Below, piece by piece: positions 1 to 11,458 of a stretch of 64,000 nt of DNA (position 1 is its first letter; each line of letters begins with the position of its first letter). Source of the stretch: Adiantum capillus-veneris (Eukaryota; Streptophyta; Polypodiopsida; Polypodiales; Pteridaceae); contig CM043950.1 in NCBI GenBank assembly GCA_014529385.2, positions 151,158,945 to 151,222,944 on the forward strand, read 5' to 3'. Below the pieces are notes generated by a model. That model saw only the letters and a list, made by a program, of their open reading frames with translations. It was not told where the DNA came from and made no database searches. A program made the position numbers and the translations under genes.

Positions 1-374
1 GAGAGGTCCTTAAGTAGCCTATAAATGGTTGATGTTGTTAATTATAATAGAGTAAGTGGAACTGGGATCTAATACCGGTTTTGTTAAGCCCACTATGTGG
101 GGGATGGTGCACACCTCGGGAGCTTTGGACTTAATAATGGAGTCTTTTTAGACTTGCCTACGGCTTTACCATTATTGAGCCATAAGAAGTCCGAAAGGAG
201 CTAGCCCTTGGCAACTCTGCTATGCTAGACCTACTCCTCTACTCTCTATAATTAACCACTTTGAGCCGTGGGTGTAGATACTTAAGAGCCGATTTTCAAA
301 GGCTAAGAGGAGTGGCAACTAAGGTTTTGAATTGCCAAAGCATACACTAAGTACATACATAAAATTTTGTTAAC
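1..374 (+). other. Untranslated leader of Ty3-1 between primer site and gag
   Basis: Base 1 onward aligns with the leader of Ty3-2 (about 33000-33372), which starts just after its primer site and ends at the same gag ATG context. No open frame of note. The same leader appears in reverse at 24988-25388 and at 56181-57821. Confidence 0.8.
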
Positions 375-1964
375 ATGGCTGACAATAATCAAGAGAGTAG
401 AATCAACATTGATAGCTTTGACTTTGCACATGAAGGTGCTAATGATGATGCTCCCATGTTTGTGAATTATCTTGTGACTAGGTTGCAACAAGCTATGGGC
501 AAACCTACCTTGCAAGCCGAAGTTACTCAACAACTTCGTGCCTATGGAATTTCCCTTCCTCTCCAAGAGGAGAGAGAGCTTAGGAGGCCTCTTGAAGAGA
601 CCCCCAAAAGAAGACTCTCTCCCATTCGAGAGGAGGAATCTAAAGAGAAAGAAAGCAATGAAAGTCTAAGTTCTTCTGAAGATGTGGCTCCACGAAGAAG
701 GCGGTCTAGACGATCGCCTACTCCTCCCAAGAGGAAAAGAGCAACCCATAGTCCTTCTCCTCATCACTCTCAAAGGCAAGAGAGGAAACAAAGGAAGAAA
801 AGGGCTAGGAAGAGGTCACCCTCTTCTCCTTCTTCTTCACCTTCCTTCTCTTCCGATGAAAGTTATGGCTATTCTCCTAGAGAATACAAGAGGGGAGGAC
901 ATCGCAAATCATTTCCTGCATGGCGAAGGTCACAAAAGCTAAAGAAGTTCAAGGAGGGAAGAAAGAGTATCTCTTTTCTCACCTACGATGGCACCTTTGG
1001 TGCTATCGACAAAGTGTTGGCCTTCATCTAGTAATTTGATGCGGCCTTTGGGGACGAGGGCTTCACAGAGTCCTCCAAGCTACGCCATGTAGCTATGCAC
1101 TTCCAAAAATCAGCTCGTCAATGGTGGGCTAGCCTTCGTGGCAATGGAGAAGCCCCAAAGACATGGAAAACTCTACGAGTTTCCATCATGAAGCAATTTC
1201 TTCCAAGCGATACTAAAGATAAAGTTCTTACCGAATGGCGCGGCTTGAAGCTCCTCTCTCATGAGTCTATCAACAAATATGTAGATAAGTTTTGGGATTT
1301 ACATCTCAAAGCTACTGTCTTTCAAAAGATAGACTTTGCCCAGCAAAGACAGCAATTCTGTGCGGGATTACCTGAAGAGATGGCCGAATATATCAATTCT
1401 CAACGGCCCGGTACTATTACCGAAGTAATCCACCACACCATGGTTGCTTCACGCATCAATTTCCGGGCTAGACGTAATGTCAAGCCCATGGAAAACAAGG
1501 GTAAAAATGATGCAAAGGGGAAATCCAATGCTCAAAATAATTCCCAAGGCACTTCCAACAACAACAACAACAATCGGTCCAAGGAGAAGGGAGTTTACAA
1601 AGGTAAAAACAAACTCTCTCCTGAAGAGCTTGAAGCTTTTCGCAAGGACCATAAGTGTTTCAAGTGTGGGGAGCAAGGACATGGCTATCGTTCTTGCCCC
1701 AAGAAGAATACTCGCAATGAGACTCCTAGGGCTTCCACCATTGAAGCTCCAAAAGAGGATGCTCATTGCAAAGGATCATCACTCTCCTATGCTTGGGGAA
1801 AGGTAAGAGAGCATGATGCCTTCATCTTGTTTGACCCTGGCTCTACTCTCAACTTCATATCAATAGAGTTGGCCACCAAGTTGGGCATTCAAGATTTTGA
1901 GATGGGAGATATAGTAACACTGATGCAGCTTTCAAGGGACAGCAAGCCTCCGTTACTCCCTTGA
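375..1964 (+). pseudogene. gag: Ty3-1 gag and start of protease (broken)
   Basis: Begins at ATG 375 with MADNNQESRINIDSFDF, the start shared by all four family copies. Order: short N-terminal domain; Arg/Ser-rich basic region at about residues 75-200 (RRRRSRRSPTPPKRKR); capsid-like gag domain (HFQKSARQWWASL); a CX2CX4HX4C zinc knuckle (CFKCGEQGHGYRSC) near 1658-1700; then the protease active-site region, reading FDPGSTLNFIS where retropepsins usually have D-S/T-G. TAG and TAA at 1029-1034 stand where Ty3-2 has CAG CAA. A frameshift at about 1915-1930 moves the frame into the pol frame before the TGA at 1962. In Ty3-2 gag and protease are one frame, so the gag/pol overlap here is decay, not programmed frameshifting. 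Confidence 0.92.
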
Positions 1965-4900
1965 TTGGGAAGTTGAGGCTTCATGTCCAAAGCTATGTCG
2001 ACAAAGAAGACTTCTTCATCTCTCCCCTCCAACATCAAGATGTTATCCTAGGGGCACCATGGTTTGATCGCATGGCTGCCAACATGAAGTTCCCTGAAAG
2101 GAGAATTTACTTCACCTACAGGGGAAAGAACATGTATATAGATGCTAGTGAGCATGGTCGCACTATTCCACTTGTAAATCCTCTTTCTTTTGATAAATCA
2201 ATGAAGAGCTCAGTTTCTGCGTACATGATTTATGTCAAAGAGTCTCTAAAAGCTAATAATGTTTCATCAAATGAAAATGATAGGAATCAAGAAGAGTTAG
2301 ACTTGTCTACTTTTCTAAAAGGATTCCAAGATGTGTTCATCGATGATATCCCTATGGACCTACCTCCAAAACGAGGGGATGATGACCATCGTATTGAGCT
2401 CCTTCTAGGAAGCTCACCGCCTAACAAACCTCCTTATCGAGTCTCACAAGCTCAACAAGAGGAGATCATGAGGCAAGTACAAGAGCTGGTAGACAAAGGG
2501 ATGGTGAGGCCTAGTTCCTCTCCCTTTTGTTCTCCAGTCCTTTTAGTGCAAAAGAAAGATGGTACATACCGTATGTGTCACTATCGAGCACTAAACCATA
2601 TCACTATTAAAAACAGATTTCCCGTACCTCGGGTAGAAGATCTGTTTGATAAGCTACAAGGATCTACCTACTTCAGTAGGATTGACCTTAAGAGTGGCTA
2701 TCATCAAATAAGGATAGTGGATGAGGATATCTTAAAGACCGCGTTTCGCACAACATTTGGTCTTTATGAATATCTAGTCATGCCTTTTGGCTTGACTAAT
2801 GCACCAGCTACGTTCAATCGTTTGATGGAGAAAATTTTTAGACCATATCGAAAATTCAATGGAGTTTTCTTCGATGATATCATCATCTACTCCAAGTCTT
2901 TGGAGGAACATAAGCAACATCTCCAAGTGATTTTTCAAGCCTTGAGGGAGAACAAACTTTTTCTCAACCAAAAGAAAAGTGAATTCTTCCTTCAAGAGAT
3001 TCAATACCTAGGCCATATTATCTCTCACGATGGTATTCGTATGGATCCATCAAAGTTAGAGGTAATAAAATCACGGCCTAACCCAAGGAATCTACATGAG
3101 CTAAGAAGCTTTATTGGTATGTGTGCATACTATAGACGCTTCATAGCAAAATTCTCTCAAGTAGCAGGACCACTACACGACTTAACCAAGAAGAACGTTA
3201 AGTTTGTATGGACTGCTAAGGAGCAAAATGCTTTTGAAAAAATCAAAGAGAAGCTTACTTCCCAACCAGTCCTCGTGCTTCCGGATCTCTCAAAGCCATT
3301 TGAGGTCCAATGTGATGCTTGTGGTGATTGCCTTGGAGCGGTTTTGCTTCAAGAAGGGCATGCCATAGCATATGAGAGCCGAAGGCTCAATGGTGATGAA
3401 CGAGTCTTGGGCATTTATGAGAAAGAGCTTTTAGCTGTTCTACATGCCCTAGACACATGGAAGCACTACCTATTGGGGACTCCATTTATCCTACGAACCA
3501 ACCACCAAAGTCTCAAGTATTTCATGACGCAAACCAAGCTTTCCGACAAACAAATGAGGTGGGCAAATTTTCTTTCGCAATTTAATTTCCATATTGCTCA
3601 CATAGCTGGTAAGCACAATCAAGTTGCCGATGCACTTTCACGACGACCAAAAGTTAATGCGGTGTCTATAGCTACTCACAATGATCTATCCTCTATGATA
3701 GATGAGTATGCTACTGACCCTGACTTTAGAGACATAATGTCAGCCCTTGATTTGGGGAAGAAAGAGGAACCATTCACCTTGCAGGATGGTTATCTTCTCC
3801 ACGGCAATAGGCTATGTGTTACCCATTCCCTTCGTGAAAAGGTTATGTATGAATCCCATGCTCCCCCATATGCAGGGCATAGAGGTATTCAACCTACTCT
3901 CCGAGGAGTAGAGACGTATTTGTATTGGCCTACCATGAAAGTGGACATACAAGAGTATGTTTCAAAATGTGTAGTATGCCAAAAGACCAAGTATGATAGA
4001 GGGAAGCAACCTGGATTACTCCAGCCATTGCCTATTCCAAATTCACCATGGGAGAGTATATCCATGGATTTCATCTTTGGATTACCCAGGTCTATCCATG
4101 GGAATACAGGAATATGGACAATAGTTGACAGGTTTAGCAAGCAAGCACATTTTATTCCTGTCAAAAAGACTATTAAGGCACATCAAATGGCAACTCTCTT
4201 CATATCTCAGATTTTCAAACACCATGGATTACCCACATCCATCGTGTCAGATAGAGATCCTAGAATGACCAGTAATTTCTGGAAAGGTCTCTTTGAAAAT
4301 CTAGGAACAAGATTGAATTTCTCTTCGGCCTATCACCCACAAACGGATGGCCAAAGTGAGATAGCCAATCTTACGATACTCGATCTACTCAAGACTTATG
4401 TTACCGAAGTAGATCAACGCTCACAATGGGAAAAGTATTTACCGCTAGTAGAGTATGCCTACAATAATACTGTACATACTTCTACGGGCAAAGCACCTTT
4501 CGAGATCATAGAAGGAAGACCTAAAAGTCCCTTGCTACTGAAAGTACATGGGAAGATCTTCGCCGCCGATGAGTATAGCCGTGACCTACAAGAATCTTTT
4601 CAAAAGATTAGGGAGGCTATAGCCATCTCTCAACAAAGGCAAAAAGCTGCTGCTGATAAGCACAGAAGAGCCTTAATGTTCAAAGAAAATGATTGGGTCT
4701 TACTCAAGTTTCCTAAGGCTCGATTAAGGCAAACGACGGGCAAAAATCCTACGGGCCATCAAAAGTATTATGCTAAACTAGCAAAAAGATACTATGGTCC
4801 TTTCCAAATCTTGAAGCCTATCAATGAGACGGCTTATCAACTCAAGTTGCCCAACCATTGGCTTATACACAATGCCTTTCATGTAAGCTTACTTAAGCCC

Positions 4901-5145
4901 TACAAAGGAGAGCCACCAATTGAACCAATTATTGAAGACCCTCCGAAGTTGAAGACCAAGAAGAGGTGCTACAACCCGAAGCTATCCTTCGGCATGAAGA
5001 CAAAGTACTACGACATGGTAAGATTATCCGACGGTATCTTATTAAGTTCAAAAATTATCCTTTTGAAGATGCTAAATGGATGCAAGGACTACAACTTAAG
5101 GATAGTATGAACCTTGTCAATGCTTACAATGCTACATTAGAGTAA
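1961..5145 (+). pseudogene. pol: Ty3-1 pol: protease end, RT, RNase H, integrase, chromodomain
   Basis: A long open frame to 5110. RT: VRPSSSPFCSPVLLVQKKDG, YFSRIDLKSGYHQI and the catalytic FFDDIIIYS. A 3-base deletion turns MCVDYRALN (Ty3-2) into MCHYRALN. RNase H keeps CDACGDCLGAVL and YEKELLA, but the TDHQSL aspartate is Asn (AAC 3500-3502). Integrase: HX6H then CVVC zinc finger, core Asp in SMDFIFGLP and IVSDRDPRM, Glu in TDGQSEIANL. A 1-bp deletion near 4945-4955 throws the end out of frame; in the other frame the sequence is a chromodomain-like end (RRYLIKFKNYPFEDAKWMQ) closing at TAA 5143-5145. Integrase plus chromodomain supports the chromovirus call. Confidence 0.94.
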
Positions 5146-5505
5146 GCAAATGTACAAATTTCTTTTAAATAACTCATGTTTTTGTCTTATATGACTAGTC
5201 CTCTTTTTAATTGTGCACAAATTTAACTAGTATGCATGCTTAGAATCATGTTTGTGATGACGACGTCTCTCAAACACCAAGTAGAATGTGTCACTCTACT
5301 ATGGGAGAATGAAATGGACTAAAAGAGCAGACATGCTTGTGGTAGCTATGTCTCCCAAGCACCAAATGGATTAGTCATCCATCTTGGAAAGATGTCGTAG
5401 GGTAAAAAGGGATCCTTTACCCGCTAAGTACGATTGACTAATGACTAAGACTTTATCTATTCTACCTCATAGTCGAGGACGACTATGATTTCAAGAGAGA
5501 GGTAA
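5146..5505 (+). other. Ty3-1 3' untranslated region and polypurine tract
   Basis: Non-coding stretch matching 38328-38452 behind Ty3-2 pol over its first part. It ends in a purine tract (AAGAGAGAGGTAA, about 5493-5505) immediately before the 3' LTR, the expected plus-strand primer. It contains two imperfect repeats of a TCTC(C)CAA(A/G)CACCAA motif near 5264 and 5360. Confidence 0.75.
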
Positions 5506-7129
5506 TGTCATAAAATCTAATATCTAACTAACCCAAATGATTTTCTCATATTAAATTGATCACTTAATGTGGGAGAATAAACGGGAACAAGTGTTAAGAT
5601 ATAGGTATGTGCTTATAGATCTATCTCAACACGGGGCCAATGGTAAAGGGGCCCAAAAGGGAGATGGTCTATCAAAGAGCAAGGCTAACCAATGGAGCAT
5701 AAGACCTTAGGGTTAGCTTCATTGAAGACCTCCAATAAATGTGTGTAAAAGTCCTTTGACCTTAAGTAAGCTAGGGCTGAGCTTGAGGTGGGAACCCGGC
5801 CCAAGCTCGAGGTGCTTGTCATGCTTGAGGTGCTTGTCATGCTTGAGGTGTTTTTCATGCTTGAGGTGCTTGATTAAGATGCTTGAGGTGCTTGACTGGC
5901 TCCATGCTTGAGGTGCTTGACTTGATGCATGATTAAAGTACTTGAGGTGCCTTGAGAAGCTTGCCTGAGATGCTTGTGGGAACACCCCCTAGTTCAAGTG
6001 CTTTGTCATGCTTGATGAGTAAGGTGCTTGATCACCTAAAGTCAAAATCATTCCTACAAGAGGGGGGGCGAGCCCTTTTCCTAGGAGCTAGAGAGAGAAC
6101 ACCCACTCACACACACAAGGGAAGCCCCAACTTGAAGAGGCAGCAAGGACACATGTCAGGCCCCTACCCATGTTACCTTCATGTGTTGCTTGAAGCCTAT
6201 TGGCTAAGATTCAAAGGGGTCCAATGATAAATTACTTGAATTATCTAATTGATTTTTCATTTATGAAGTCCTCTCTCTCAAAGGGGAAAGGGGGACACTT
6301 GTCCCAAGGCTACCCATGTTGCTTGTAATGGCTCTTGCTTGTGATTGGCTAGGCCTGGAAGGGTCCAATGAGCTTCAGGCATGAGCTACAAGGGGGGGTC
6401 GACCCAAGCAAGCTAGGGGGGTGCCTAGGGGGTATACTCACCCACACACACTCACAATCACTCTCATTGTGTGCTATGCAAAGTGCAAGAGCTCCCTCTC
6501 CAAGCAAGTAGAGGTTGAGAGCCTACACCAACACTCTTGGCTATGGAGTGCAAATCCAACCAAGAGCCATGCTTCAATGCTTAAGCTTGCCATCTCCTTC
6601 TTCTTCATTACTATGCTATTATGTGTGCTAGCAACAAGAGTATGATAAGTGAGGAACTAATTCTTTCTCCTACGAAATGTTTCTTCTTCCTCTTCGCTAC
6701 CCTCATTCCCTGCTAGCTCTCTCCACCTTCGAAGGTGTTTGAGGTCTTGGGACTGAGGCTTGGGATAGTTAAAGCTTTCTTCAAGTTTATGTTATGTTTG
6801 TGGTGCATGAAGCCTTCCATCTTCATGGCATCACCTAGGTCACAAGGAACACAAAGACTGTATTGTAACAAGTCTCTCTTTATGGGAGAAATCATAATAC
6901 AAATGCCTATTGGAGGGGGGACCGGCTCCACATAAATCCGGTCCTCAATTGTTGTCATGTTCTCTAAACTCTCTCTCTTGCAAAAGTATTGTCTATGCCA
7001 AGTTAACTAATTGCTATGATTATGTTGCTATCTTCAATTATGTCTACCGCTATGCTCACAAAATCATTTCTTGAAAGTACTCTCATTAAATTCCGCTATT
7101 CTCAAATTGAATAGGCAAATTCCATTACA
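5506..7129 (+). repeat. 3' LTR of Ty3-1 (1624 bp)
   Basis: Starts TGTCATAAAATC after the polypurine tract and ends CCATTACA. Both ends match the 5' LTR of Ty3-2 (31365-32955: TGTCATAATG to GTTACA) and, in reverse, the LTR at 57835-59426. Shared internal landmarks include GAGAGCCTACACCAACACTC near 6509 and the ACCGGCTCCA segment near 6920. The low-complexity 'GCTTGAGGTGCTTG' stretch at 5780-5970 is a copy-specific internal minisatellite. Confidence 0.9.
5780..5970 (+). repeat. GCTTGAGGTGCTTG minisatellite inside LTR
   Basis: About ten imperfect copies of a short CATGCTTGAGGTGCTTG-type unit lie inside the U3 part of the Ty3-1 3' LTR. A weak relict is seen on the opposite strand in the LTR at 57835-59426 (58860-59040). 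It likely reflects slippage expansion. Confidence 0.7.
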
Positions 7130-7188
7130 TGTGGTGCCTCCACTAAGGATCCACTGATTGCTTCCTAACAAGGTGTTTGTGAGTCAAA

Positions 7189-8341
7189 ATGAAGCAGGAG
7201 TTTGGTCCAATGTTCAAAGGAGATGTAGATGTTGACGAGTGGATTGTCGATTTTGAGCTATTTGTGCTGGCGGTATTGCGGATGCCAGGGGACAAAGCAA
7301 AACTCCAGACTCTACGTTTGGTGCTGCAAGGTAAAGCAAAAGTTTGGTTCGATGGCTTAGAAGATGCACACAAGCAGACTTGGATCGGATTTCGCAAGCA
7401 ATTCTTACAAAGGTATCGAAAGGTGGTGGGTTGGCCTCGGAAGCAGATGCAAAGATCAAAGGCTTGCAGCAGGACGTAAGTGCAAATTTTGATGCTTTTG
7501 TTGATAATTTGAAGCTTATTGGGGGGATTTTGTGGCTGCTACTCGAGCAACCAATGCAGGATACTTTAAGCTAGAAAGGTTTCTATCATGCTTGCATCCT
7601 TCTGTTCGTGAGAGAGTGGAGTATGAAGATCCAAGGACCTTTGATGAAGCTATCCAAGTTGCCACGGCAAAGAGTCGAAAGATGAAGAAGAATATGGAGG
7701 TAGCATTGGTACAGTCTATACTCGCGACAGCCAGTGGACCTAGGTCCAAACAGATTGATGAGCATGAAGAGGTAAAAGCTCCTTTTTTTATTAATGTGAA
7801 TGTGATCAAAGTACGTGAAGCTGATGCTAGGGTAGAAGAGGTAGAACAAATGCCAACTAGGTCTCAAAGGATACAGAGGGGCATACTCAGAGTGCCACCT
7901 AGTTTGCTTCCTCAAGAGGACTAGATGATAGAAGATCTTAAACAAGAGGTATCAGTTCTAGAGCCAGCAACGAGGCTGATAGCAAAGGTGCCAGAACCGG
8001 CAAGATCAGAAGATGAGTTCGGCAGTTCTCATAGCTCCAGCAGCAGTTTGGACATTGATAGCATGTGGGAGACAGAATCCATCTCTTCAAGGTATGAAAG
8101 TTATGATATTTTTTGTGTAGATGAAGAGGAGCAAGATGTATACGAGTTGCCTGCCAGTCATTTAAAGGTAAAAGAGGAACATAGTGCAAGTGTGGAGATG
8201 CCTTGTGTGAACAGGCCAGTTGAACAGTCCTATCTTGTGTCTGGTGGTGGTGAGTGCTTGCTAGAAGAAATTTGGTTTGATTGTGCATCCAGTTTGATTA
8301 AAGAGCAGGTTTCTGAGGGTGACTTGCAGAAACTGTGGTAG
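7189..8341 (+). pseudogene. gag-like remnant of an unclassified LTR element
   Basis: Begins at ATG 7189 with MKQEFGPMFKGDVDVDEWI. It continues with a retrotransposon-gag pattern (LVLQGKAKVWFDGL, WIGFRKQFLQRYRK) and, after frameshifts near 7410 and 7520, a second gag half (GYFKLERFLSCLHPSVRERV, FDEAIQVATAKSRKMKK). The frame from 7532 to 8341 is interrupted only by TAG 7922-7924. Its end is Ser- and acid-rich with no zinc knuckle or protease that I can see. No pol follows, so this may be a gag-only element (TR-GAG type) or a heavily deleted one. It sits directly behind the Ty3-1 3' LTR and is unrelated to the Ty3-1 gag. Confidence 0.6.
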
Positions 8342-8544
8342 ATCAAGGTAATTTATCTATGTAGGGGGTGGGGCAACCTTGCCTTGATGGGCATGTCGAG
8401 GTGTACTTTGAAGTTTCAAAGTTTGTGTGTAGCCGTGGAGAGCTAGCTCAGGCAGATGACTCTATGGAAACTGATACATGTGCAACCTATAAGAGAGAGG
8501 TTCCATGAAAAGAGGAAGGTGCCACCAACCTTGCAGGTGATGAG

Positions 8545-9036
8545 GTGTTTGAAGAACACGATAAAGATTTAGCAGGTCATGCTCTTGGGTACGAAAAAGT
8601 GGTCTTGGAGCCGTTTACAGAGGGTTTGGATACAGGTTTGCAAAGGGAACATGTCTGCTTGGCTATGCATCAAGTGGAAGAAAATGGCAAGGCATTGAAG
8701 CTATGTGTTCTGTTGTTGATAGCTATGTTGTTCCAGGTTGCTTTGCAGGGTGTACTATGCAAGTTTCAATGCTCATGTGAAAAAGATGATGATATGGAGG
8801 GTTCTATAGCAGATGGCATGATAGCGGTTTATGGTACAGGTGCTTCAAGTGATCAGAAGTATGGTTATGGTTGGCAGAGAGGTTTATGGATGCAGGGTGA
8901 CAAAGCTCCGTGCTATAAAGAGCTGGAAGGGTGGCCTATCTACTGGACTACAAGTGCAAAGGAAGGCTTGAAGATGCGTGGTCTCATTATGTCGCTGTTT
9001 TGTATCATTCTCTATATGCAATACTATTTTACCTAA
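8545..9036 (+). other. Uncertain ORF with two hydrophobic segments after the gag remnant
   Basis: A 163-codon open frame from ATG 8545. It has a hydrophobic stretch at about residues 52-72 (LCVLLLIAMLFQVALQGVLC) and another at the C-terminus (GLIMSLFCIILYMQYYF). It lies between the gag remnant and a purine-rich tract (ACGAGGGGGTGGGCAA, 9065-9080), which is where some LTR elements carry an env-like gene. I recognise no family, and the frame may be open by chance. Confidence 0.2.
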
Positions 9037-11458
9037 ATAATGCTATGGTTGAGCATAAATGCTCAACGAGGGGGTGGGCAATGATGGTACACCCAAAGAT
9101 TGTCGACCCAAGGAGAAGCGAGCGACACCTGTGTGAAAGCTAGCAGGCTGTTGACTCAATGCTTGAGCAGCTACTAGATGTAGGGTACAATAAGCACCAT
9201 CAGGATGTGTATGCAAGATGTGACATTATGCAGGTCAAGCATTGATTTTTGGAGCCCAACAAGTCGGAAGCAGGATCCCCGAGCAAGTGAATATAAGCTC
9301 AATGTGGAAGGCGTTCGTGATGACCATCATAGGTTTTTTTCCGGCGGAGATGTCATTGGTCGATGGCCTTTGAAAGGATTCTTTTTGTTGGGGCTAGAGT
9401 ATTGACTATTGTCATTCCAGAGCTTGCATGGTTTTGATATGCAAAGCCTGATGCGATCAACACTTTGCTCGCGGGAACATTGTCCAGGCCATAAGTCAAA
9501 AAAAGTATATTTCCTTAAAATAGCCATGCTAAAAAAAAAACGAGCTGCTGTTCAGGAGTGGTGGAGCGCCATCTGTATGAGAGTCCGAGAGCAGGGGGTG
9601 CTGCAGTTCTCAGTGGAAAGGGCGCCACTGGTGGCCATGCAAAAGCAAGAGAGAAGAGGAGCCCGGCCAGTTGAATACAGGAGGGCGCGGCAGTTTCATG
9701 AGGCCGCCAGAGGTGGGGGAGTCTGCATAAGGCAGTAGACGGGCCGAGGGAGGCTCGAGCCGGCAGGTGAGTGAAGCCAGGAGAGGTTGGGACCGCTGAC
9801 GAGCAGCTCAGGACGCTACTGCAGAGGGCCGGGAACCTGTCAAGGACGTGGTGCCGTGGGCGAAGGAACAAAGAGGATGACGGGAGCTGCAAGAGATCGA
9901 AGGTTGTCAGCTATTGAAGAGGGTCCAAGAGCTGACAACATAAAGGTGAAACTATTGTGGAGGTCCGGGATTCTGTGTAAGGTCGCCGATTGGGTGCTTA
10001 TAAGGGTTGGGGCTACCAGAGGAGAGCCACGCAACCTGTGGTGGCAAGGAAGGATTTGGTGCCAAGAGAAGGTTTGAGAGACCCTGAGAAAGGATATCGT
10101 AGCGCTGCAAAGAAAAGGAGGCAAGGTCCGAACTGCAATGATGGGGGCATATTGGGTTGTGCTTGAGATCTGTGCTTGAGATCTACACGTACCATACGGT
10201 GAGGAGGTGATGCCCCAAACATGCAAATTGAATACTCTTTCCAATTGGAGTTTTTTTGCATTGCTGTCTGGGAGTTGGCAGGTTGTTATCTGCAAAATAA
10301 GTTGAGGGCTGCATGGGATAGAGTAGGCATTGAATATTATGCTCGCATGAGGAGGATCTAAGGATTGTAAGTGGCGAGGAAAGCGGAGCTAGGTTCTGCC
10401 AGTTAGAAGGGGCATTGCCTTGAGTAAGGAAGAAGCAAAAATCACACAAAGGAAGACAGATCGGGAATCAAAAAGGAGAAGAAGAAAGAGCAATAAATGA
10501 GGAGCGAGAACATTTTGTTTCATGCCACTCTATCATTGTATATGCTTGAATTGAAGCGAGCATGATTTGCATTATCATATTCTCCTAGTTCTTAATATAT
10601 ATATAATTTCCCCTCTCGCTCTACTGCTAATAAGGCCGGGGGCTCTGCTTTTGGGCATCCCTTGTAACCTTTAAATAAGTGGTGAGGGTCTCACTTCTCA
10701 GAGCATCTGGACGCAGAGTTTGAGAGTGAAACCCTAGCGAGTCTCTTGTACTTTGATTTGATTAATAAAAAAAAGAAATACCGAAAGGGGCGCCAGTCTT
10801 TGGGGCCAATATCTCTAGGCACGGAACTCCGCCGGGCCAATGTACATCTATTGTGATCTGTGACTTGTTTTGAAGTGGTTATTTGGTGCTGTCGCGGTTG
10901 ATTCTTGACTTGGAGTGTCCAAGTCTGTTACACAAACACCAAATCATTGGCCCTCAAAACCCGAAGGCGATTCCTCTTCTTAGAGGCAATGTGGCTGTAC
11001 ACACTCTTTAGTTGCTCCAAGCAACTAGTGGTACATGCTTGCCTAAGGACACGAACAACCAAGCACTGCAAATGTAGGCCATCTCCGTCGCATATCTGAG
11101 GTACTTTAATGCAATGTGATGGCACTGTCTACTTAAAATGTGGTACATGACGTGGATTTCAAAGCATATTTGTGTGTTGTGCATGTTAGAGATTTAGGTA
11201 AGGATCTGTGTATCAGTTCATTTGTGGGGAGCATGTATGTGGATATGGAGTACCACGGTTATATATGAAATGCATCATGATTTACTTTACACTTGAGTGC
11301 ATACAGTCTGGGTTGGTTGGGTATGGGCCATGACAGTAGTGATTTGCAGATCGGGCTCGTAGGTGTGTGTTTACTCGGGGATAGGGGTGTTGTGAGATCA
11401 CTGGGCTATAGAGAGGCATTCACTGAGTGTGCTGGTGGTTTTTCGACTTCCCCCTTTC
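9037..11458 (+). other. Non-coding LTR-like stretch behind the gag remnant
   Basis: A polypurine-like tract at 9065-9080 is followed by TGATGGTACACC (9082), a possible LTR start. Near the far end are a TTTAAATAAG promoter-like box (10670-10680), a GATTAATAAA signal (10757) and TTTGGTGCTGTCGCGG (about 10883), which could be a degenerate primer site. That would give an LTR of about 1.8 kb, but no second copy is in the window to prove it. The small open frames here show no domain. Confidence 0.3.

Larger units (their letters stand above)
1..7129 (+). mobile_element. Ty3/gypsy chromovirus 'Ty3-1', 5' LTR outside window
   Basis: The order is leader, gag, protease, RT, RNase H, integrase, a frameshifted chromodomain, polypurine tract and 3' LTR. 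It is the same family as the element at 31365-38452 (gag, pol, 3' UTR and LTR all match) and as the minus-strand fragments at 24206-29053 and 49931-59426. The window opens inside the leader, just downstream of where the tRNA-Met primer site lies in the sister copy at 32957. The element is dead: two adjacent stops in gag, a frameshift in the protease region, and a 1-bp deletion before the chromodomain. Confidence 0.93.

Noticed and set aside
1915-1965. Programmed frameshift between gag and pol in Ty3-1
   Set aside because: Ty3-2 encodes gag and protease in one frame across the same point, so the Ty3-1 overlap is an indel.
9515-9892. 125-codon minus-strand ORF rich in Pro and Ala
   Set aside because: Lies in a GC-rich part of an LTR-like region, has no domain, and overlaps other equally long frames.
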